Below are positions 5,060 to 8,450 of a DNA stretch of 8,450 nt, piece after piece. The translations under genes and the position numbers were made by a program. Position 1 is the first letter of the stretch; each line of letters starts with the position of its first letter. The stretch comes from Thermoplasmata archaeon (GTDB lineage Archaea; Thermoplasmatota; Thermoplasmata; UBA184): assembly GCA_021827545.1 (NCBI GenBank), contig JAKAVH010000048.1, positions 1-8,450 on the forward strand, given 5' to 3'. Below the pieces are notes generated by a model. That model worked only from the letters and a program-made list of their open reading frames with translations, was not told the origin of the DNA and did no database searches.

Positions 5060-6030
5060 GCACCGTCCTCCGAGGGCCGGTCGAGCGCCTCGTAGATCTT
5101 CTCGATCTGGTCGACGCCCTCGATCGGGTGCGGCTTGCGCATCACCTCGGGCTTCTTCCGAAGCACGTGGAGGCCTTGCACGAGCTGGCCGGCCATGCCG
5201 AGCGTCCCGTACGTCTGGCGGACGAGCCGGCTCTCGTTCAGCACGCCGCGGTCCCGGAGGTTGTCCTTGAAGCCGACCGCGTGACGCGAGCCGTGCTCGG
5301 TCGCCCCCTGGACGGCGATCGCCATCTCCTTGAGGTCCCGAATCCGCTCGGACGGCCGAACGTCCTTCGGGCAGGAGTCCGTGCACAGATGGCAGCGCAG
5401 GCACATCCAGAGACCGTCCGCCTGCACCCGGACGAGACGGTCTTGGTGGGCCCGGTCGCGCGGATCGACCACGTAGCGGTAGAGCTTCGCGAGCGCCATC
5501 GGCCCCGGGAACCCCGGGTCCGCCTCGACCGCGGGACAGGCGGAATAGCACGACGCGCACGCGATGCAGCGCGGGGTCTCCTTGAACCGCTCGACCTCCT
5601 CCGGGGTCATCGACGTGGGCCGGCCCTCGGGCATGGGATGCGCGGGATCGAGCTTGAGGAACGGCTCGATGCGGTGATAGTTTTTCCAGAACGACGCCTG
5701 GTCGACCACGAGGTCCCGAAGGACCGGCTGGTTGCGCATCGGCTCGACGACGATCCGGCCGTGCTGCTCGATCTCGGGGCCGATGTGCGTCTCGCACGCG
5801 AGGCGGCTCTTCGAGTTGATCTGCATCGCGCACGAGCCGCAGATCGCGCTGCGGCAGGAGTACCGCAGCGCGAGGCTCGGATCGACCTCCGCCCGGATCT
5901 GGAGCAGGGCGGTCAGCACCGGCGTGTGGGGCGAGAGTTTGAGCGTGTACCGCTGGTAGCGCGGGCGGTCCCCCTTCGCCGGGTCGTGACGGTACACATC
6001 GAACGTGGCCGAGATCGTGCCTTCGGTCAT
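5056..6030 (-). CDS. sdhB: Succinate dehydrogenase/fumarate reductase iron-sulfur subunit
   Basis: SdhB carries electrons from the FAD of SdhA toward the electron acceptor. The protein has 324 residues. The N-terminal ferredoxin domain has 2Fe-2S ligands Cys59, Cys64, Cys67 and Cys79. The C-terminal domain has CxxCxxCxxxCP at 155/158/161/165 and a second CxxCxxCxxxCP at 210/213/216/220. In classical SdhB the second motif lacks one of these cysteines and holds a 3Fe-4S cluster; with all four present here a 4Fe-4S is expected, as described for E-type enzymes of Sulfolobales. About 100 residues follow the last cluster, longer than bacterial SdhB, with an HdrC-like segment (GVLNESRLVRQTYG) that fits docking to a CCG subunit. 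It starts at ATG 6030, sharing one base with the sdhA stop (TGATG), with GGAG 11 bases upstream; the open frame beyond is noise inside sdhA. Its own stop overlaps the next gene by 4 bases. Confidence 0.96.
   Translation of the reverse strand: MTEGTISATFDVYRHDPAKGDRPRYQRYTLKLSPHTPVLTALLQIRAEVDPSLALRYSCRSAICGSCAMQINSKSRLACETHIGPEIEQHGRIVVEPMRNQPVLRDLVVDQASFWKNYHRIEPFLKLDPAHPMPEGRPTSMTPEEVERFKETPRCIACASCYSACPAVEADPGFPGPMALAKLYRYVVDPRDRAHQDRLVRVQADGLWMCLRCHLCTDSCPKDVRPSERIRDLKEMAIAVQGATEHGSRHAVGFKDNLRDRGVLNESRLVRQTYGTLGMAGQLVQGLHVLRKKPEVMRKPHPIEGVDQIEKIYEALDRPSEDGA
5067..5071 (-). promoter_or_regulatory. Shine-Dalgarno of the CCG subunit gene
   Basis: GGAGG on the minus strand, seven bases before ATG 5059, inside the end of sdhB. 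It fixes the start of the CCG subunit at the residue where the first cysteine domain begins (MRIAYYPGC) and shows that leadered internal genes of the operon use SD-dependent initiation. Confidence 0.7.
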
Positions 6031-7712
6031 CAGTACACCCGCTCCTTCGGTTCCCACCGCGTGTAGGCGACCGGGGAGTAGCTCAAGGTGGGACCCTCGG
6101 GGCCGCGAGCGGCCATGGTGTGCCGCATCCAGCGGGCATCGTCGCGCTTCGGATAGTCCGTGCGCGAATGCGCGCCGCGGCTCTCGAGCCGTGCGTAGGC
6201 GCCGACCACGATCACCTCGGCGAGCTCGAGCATGTTCCCGGTCTCGATCGCGTCGGTGAGGTTGAGGTTGTAGACCGTCGACCGGTCGACGACCCGGACT
6301 CGCTCGAACCGCTCGCGAAGCCGGCGGATCCGCTGGAGCCCCTCGAGGAGGTCGGCCTCGTTCCGGTAGATCCCGACGTACCGGTCCATCGTCTCCTGCA
6401 TCTCGGTGCGCAGGGCGGACGGATCCTCCCCCTCGGTGCGGCCGGACCACGCGCGCAGCGGGGCGACCGCGGTCTCGAGGTCGGTGGCGTGCATTTCGGG
6501 CCGGGGCGCCGCCGCCGCGTACGCCGCCGCCGCGATCCCGGCCTGCTTTCCGAAGACCAGGGTCTCGAGGAGGGAGTTCCCGCCGAGCCGGTTCGCGCCG
6601 TGGATCGATACACACGCGGCCTCTCCCGCCGCGTAGAGCCCGGCGAGGTTCGTCTCGCCACGGATGTTGGTCCCGATGCCGCCCATCATGTAGTGCTGGG
6701 CCGGGTAGACCGGGATCGGCTGGGTCACCGGGTCGATCCCCGCAAAGTGACGGCTGTAGTCGCAGATCTCCTGGAGGCGGCTCTCGACCTTCTCCTTCCC
6801 GAGATGCATCAGCTCGAGGTGAACGTAGCCTCCGTACGGCCCCGCGAGCCCCCGGCCCTCCTTCACCTCCGTGACGATCGCGCGGGAGACGACGTCGCGC
6901 GACGCGAGCTCGACGACGTGGGGGGCGTACTTCGACATGAACCGCTCCCCGGCGGCGTTCTTGAGGTACCCCCCTTCGCCGCGGGCCCCCTCGGTGATGA
7001 GGATGCTCGATTCGAGGAGCGCGGTCGGATGGAACTGGACGAATTCCATGTCCTTGAGGAACGCCCCGACGTCGTAGGCGGCCGCGAGCCCGTCCCCGGT
7101 GCAGCTGTGGGCGTTGGTCGTGCGGCCGTAGATCCGGCCCGCCGGCCCCGTCGCCAGCACGACCGCCTTTGCGGCGATCTCCTCGAACTCCCCCCGCCGC
7201 CGGTCGAGGGCGATCAACCCCTGGACCCGCCCGTCACGCACGACCAATCGTACGAGCTCCGTCTCCTCGTAGAGCGCAAACCGCTCGGTGCCGAGACGCT
7301 CCCAAAGGCCCTGCAGGAGCGCGAGCCCCGTGCGGTCCGCGGCGTAGATGGTACGGGGAAAGCCGGCCCCCCCGAACGCCCGCCGTGCGAGGGAACCGTC
7401 CGCGCCCCGACTGAAGATGGTGCCGAAGTGCTCCATCTCGATGACCGTCGGGCCGGCCTCGCGACAGAAGAACTCGATCGCGTCCTGGTCTCCGAGGTAG
7501 TCCGAGCCCTTCACCGTGTCGTAGATGTGGGTGTCGACCGAGTCCTCGGCGCCGACGGCGGCATTGATGCCGCCCTGCGCCGCGCCCGAATGGGACCGCA
7601 ACGGGTGGAGCTTCGAGACGATCGCGACGTCGCGGCCCGCCTCGACCGCCGCGAGCGCGGCCCGTTGACCTGCGAGCCCGGCCCCCACGACGACCACTTC
7701 GTGCTGGAGCAT
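6030..7712 (-). CDS. sdhA: Succinate dehydrogenase/fumarate reductase flavoprotein subunit
   Basis: SdhA oxidises succinate to fumarate (or the reverse) with covalently bound FAD. The protein has 560 residues, normal for the family. The N-terminal Rossmann motif VVVGAGLAGQRAA is at residues 7-19; His41 in LRSHSGAAQGG is the expected FAD attachment site. Active-site segments are all present: FHPTAL with His228, TEGARGEGG at 240-248, SRDVVSRA at 271-278 with the catalytic Arg region, QHYMMGG with His340, and GANRLGGNSLLE with Arg375. The C-terminal domain ends with the SRGAHSRTDYPKRDD segment typical of SdhA. There is no twin-arginine signal, so the enzyme should face the cytoplasm. It starts at ATG 7712, which puts the Rossmann strand at its usual distance from the N-terminus. 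It is the first gene of the operon, with a TATA-like element about 30 bases upstream and no Shine-Dalgarno sequence, and its stop shares one base with the sdhB start. Succinate versus fumarate as natural substrate cannot be told from sequence. Confidence 0.97.
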   Translation of the reverse strand: MLQHEVVVVGAGLAGQRAALAAVEAGRDVAIVSKLHPLRSHSGAAQGGINAAVGAEDSVDTHIYDTVKGSDYLGDQDAIEFFCREAGPTVIEMEHFGTIFSRGADGSLARRAFGGAGFPRTIYAADRTGLALLQGLWERLGTERFALYEETELVRLVVRDGRVQGLIALDRRRGEFEEIAAKAVVLATGPAGRIYGRTTNAHSCTGDGLAAAYDVGAFLKDMEFVQFHPTALLESSILITEGARGEGGYLKNAAGERFMSKYAPHVVELASRDVVSRAIVTEVKEGRGLAGPYGGYVHLELMHLGKEKVESRLQEICDYSRHFAGIDPVTQPIPVYPAQHYMMGGIGTNIRGETNLAGLYAAGEAACVSIHGANRLGGNSLLETLVFGKQAGIAAAAYAAAAPRPEMHATDLETAVAPLRAWSGRTEGEDPSALRTEMQETMDRYVGIYRNEADLLEGLQRIRRLRERFERVRVVDRSTVYNLNLTDAIETGNMLELAEVIVVGAYARLESRGAHSRTDYPKRDDARWMRHTMAARGPEGPTLSYSPVAYTRWEPKERVY

Positions 7713-7740
7713 GCGAACCGGCGGGCGGAAACGGGTCCGC

Positions 7741-7746
7741 CTTTAA
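7741..7746 (-). promoter_or_regulatory. TATA-like element of the sdhA operon
   Basis: On the minus strand this reads TTAAAG, within GCATTAAAGG and preceded by an A-rich stretch (GTCAAAGA). It lies about 29-34 bases before the sdhA ATG, the right distance for an archaeal TATA box with a very short leader; no Shine-Dalgarno sequence is seen before sdhA. Confidence 0.5.
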
Positions 7747-7788
7747 TGCTCTTTGACTTGGGGGGCCAAGTTCCCCGCGAAACCTCCC

Positions 7789-7801
7789 CGCTCGAAGAGC
7801 G
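7789..7801. repeat. Short inverted repeat in the sdhA-psmB intergenic region
   Basis: Perfect five-base arms CGCTC and GAGCG around GAA. It lies about 77 bases before sdhA and about 100 before the psmB TATA box. It is too short to be sure of; a protein-binding site or chance are both possible. Confidence 0.25.
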
Positions 7802-7844
7802 ACGGGCGGGCCCGGAGCGGGTCTCCCCCCTCGATCCGTGCCTT

Positions 7845-7872
7845 TCCGTCGGTTCCCGAGTGGTCCGTCGGT
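7845..7872. repeat. Two direct copies of TCCGTCGGT upstream of the psmB promoter
   Basis: Copies are at 7845-7853 and 7864-7872, ending 16 bases before the TATA box of psmB. The position just upstream of the TFB/TBP site is where archaeal activators often bind, so this is a candidate operator, on position and repetition alone. Confidence 0.3.
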
Positions 7873-7888
7873 AAGCGGCGCGTGAGCC

Positions 7889-7896
7889 CTTATATA
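7889..7896 (+). promoter_or_regulatory. TATA box of psmB
   Basis: CTTATATA is a good match to the archaeal TTTATATA consensus and is the strongest promoter signal in the window. Transcription would be expected to start about 25 bases downstream, near 7915-7922, leaving a leader of about 25 bases that contains the Shine-Dalgarno sequence. Confidence 0.8.
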
Positions 7897-7932
7897 GCGA
7901 GCCCGGGTCCGCCTCCCGTCATCCGGTGGACC

Positions 7933-7938
7933 GGAGGT
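7933..7938 (+). promoter_or_regulatory. Shine-Dalgarno of psmB
   Basis: GGAGGT lies five bases before ATG 7944. It decides the start: a GTG two to four bases earlier (7940) is out of frame, and the ATG gives a short propeptide ending in Gly just before the catalytic Thr. Confidence 0.8.
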
Positions 7939-7943
7939 AGTGG

Positions 7944-8450
7944 ATGCAGAGCGGGGTCAGCGCTGCCGATGAGGAGCGCCTCTTGAAGGGCACGACGACG
8001 ATCGGGCTCGTCTGCAAGGACGGCGTGGTGCTGGCGACCGAGCGCCGGGCGACCGCCGGGAACGTCATCTCGAACAAGCAGACGCAGAAGCTGTTCAAGA
8101 TCGACCAGAACATCGGGATCACGATCGCGGGGCTCGTGGGCGACGCGCAGGTCCTCGCCCGGTATCTCCGGGCCGAGGTCTCCCTCTACCGCCTGCGCCG
8201 CAGCGCTCCTCTGACGGCCGAAGGGGCGGCGACGCTGCTGGCGAACATCCTCAACGGGAACCGATTCTATCCGTACTACGCCTGGCTGATCCTCGGCGGG
8301 GTGGACGGCCGGGGGAACCACGTTTTCTCGGTGGATCCCGCGGGCGGCTGCATCGAGGACCGATTCGTCTCCGTCGGGAGCGGCTCCTACTTCGCCTACG
8401 GTCTCCTCGAGGAGGGGTACTCTCGCGACATGTCGACCTCCGACGGGGTC
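7944..8450 (+). CDS. psmB: 20S proteasome beta subunit, N-terminal part (3' end outside window)
   Basis: The protein is the catalytic subunit of the archaeal proteasome, an N-terminal threonine protease that degrades unfolded or tagged proteins in the cytoplasm. The window holds 169 codons with no stop; the family is usually about 200-210 residues, so some 35-40 are missing. A 16-residue propeptide ends in Gly, followed by TTTIGLV; autocleavage would expose Thr17 as the nucleophile. In mature numbering Glu17 (in ATERRAT) and Lys33 (in KQTQKLF) complete the usual active-site set, and Glu17 is also found in the Thermoplasma enzyme. Further family blocks are GITIAGLVGDAQVLARYLRAE, LYRLRR, LLANILN, the FSVDPAGG turn and VGSGSYFAYGLLEEGY. 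Similarity to the Thermoplasma acidophilum subunit is evident by eye. It is transcribed divergently from sdhA with its own strong TATA box and Shine-Dalgarno sequence. The alpha subunit is not in the window. Confidence 0.97.
   Translation, partial: MQSGVSAADEERLLKGTTTIGLVCKDGVVLATERRATAGNVISNKQTQKLFKIDQNIGITIAGLVGDAQVLARYLRAEVSLYRLRRSAPLTAEGAATLLANILNGNRFYPYYAWLILGGVDGRGNHVFSVDPAGGCIEDRFVSVGSGSYFAYGLLEEGYSRDMSTSDGV

Larger units (their letters stand above)
7713..7943. other. Divergent intergenic region between sdhA and psmB
   Basis: These 231 bases hold the start signals of both flanking genes and no gene that I can support. Besides the two TATA-like elements there is a 9-base direct repeat TCCGTCGGT at 7845-7853 and 7864-7872 (19 bases start to start) and a small inverted repeat CGCTC-GAA-GAGCG at 7789-7801. 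Either could be a regulator site, but in DNA this GC-rich both may be chance. Confidence 0.6.

Noticed and set aside
4178..5095. A 305-codon plus-strand frame antisense to the CCG subunit gene.
   Set aside because: The opposite strand has two complete CCG cysteine motifs and a Shine-Dalgarno sequence; this frame has charged low-complexity sequence only.
5128..6066. A 312-codon plus-strand frame antisense to sdhB.
   Set aside because: Composition is biased to Arg, Asp, Glu, Leu and Ala with no recognisable domain; it mirrors the codon bias of sdhB.
7786..7801. Hairpin as transcription terminator for one of the divergent genes.
   Set aside because: Both flanking genes are transcribed away from it, the stem is only five pairs, and no T-run follows.
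6120..7874. A 584-codon open frame on the plus strand across the whole of sdhA.
   Set aside because: It is antisense to an sdhA with all catalytic residues in place, its translation is Arg/Asp/Glu/Pro/Gly-rich with no family motifs, and such frames are expected when third codon positions are nearly all G/C.
7713..7943. Possible small RNA or tRNA gene in the largest intergenic gap.
   Set aside because: I found no cloverleaf, T-loop motif (GTTCRA) or long stable hairpin; the A/T-rich parts are explained by two promoters.
7890..8321. A minus-strand frame opposite the psmB start.
   Set aside because: It would cover the psmB TATA box and Shine-Dalgarno sequence and encodes no recognisable domain.

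Overview
The window is dense, GC-rich, almost intron-free prokaryotic DNA that I read as archaeal, most likely from the Thermoplasmata or a close relative (inference). The evidence is a 20S proteasome beta subunit with a short propeptide and Thermoplasma-like blocks (around the TIAGLVGDAQVL stretch), a stand-alone ATP-pyrophosphatase subunit of a two-subunit GMP synthase, a GvpD/KaiC-type RecA-fold protein, a succinate dehydrogenase with a heterodisulfide-reductase-like cysteine-rich subunit, and start sites that mostly sit about 25-35 bases after a TATA-like element, some with no Shine-Dalgarno sequence. Third codon positions are strongly G/C, so long spurious open frames run antisense to most genes. 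GTG starts are common.

Layout. (1) 1-1014, plus: 3' part of a KaiC/GvpD-like protein that enters from the left edge. (2) 1011-1679, minus: a predicted polytopic membrane protein resembling CTP-dependent dolichol/polyprenol kinases; its stop codon shares the bases CTAG with the stop of gene 1. (3) 1680-1766: an 87-base divergent promoter region. (4) 1767-3424, plus: a tight purine cluster of purE, guaAB and a small ribbon-helix-helix protein, with a 4-base overlap and then a 3-base gap. (5) 3471-3830, plus: a small unidentified protein with a zinc-ribbon-like CPFCG start, behind its own TATA-like element. (6) 7712 back to 3679, minus: a four-gene operon sdhA, sdhB, an sdhE-type CCG subunit, and a RidA-family gene, all with overlapping gene ends. 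(7) 7713-7943: a divergent intergenic region with promoters facing both ways. (8) 7944-8450, plus: the 5' part of the proteasome beta gene psmB, which runs off the right edge.

How the genes work together. purE and guaAB act in purine synthesis, at the AIR/CAIR step and the XMP-to-GMP step. The sdh cluster encodes an E-type (non-classical) complex II: FAD flavoprotein, a three-cluster iron-sulfur protein in which the third site has the Cys pattern of a 4Fe-4S rather than a 3Fe-4S cluster, and a CCG-domain subunit in place of haem-binding membrane anchors. No membrane anchor gene is in the cluster. The RidA-like protein lacks the arginine used for imine hydrolysis in true RidA, so its role is unclear.

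I saw no RNA genes, CRISPR arrays, insertion sequences or phage genes. I did not find a clearly new multi-gene system. The best leads are the anchorless sdhABE-rid operon, the PurE active-site His-to-Ala change, and the small CPFCG protein.
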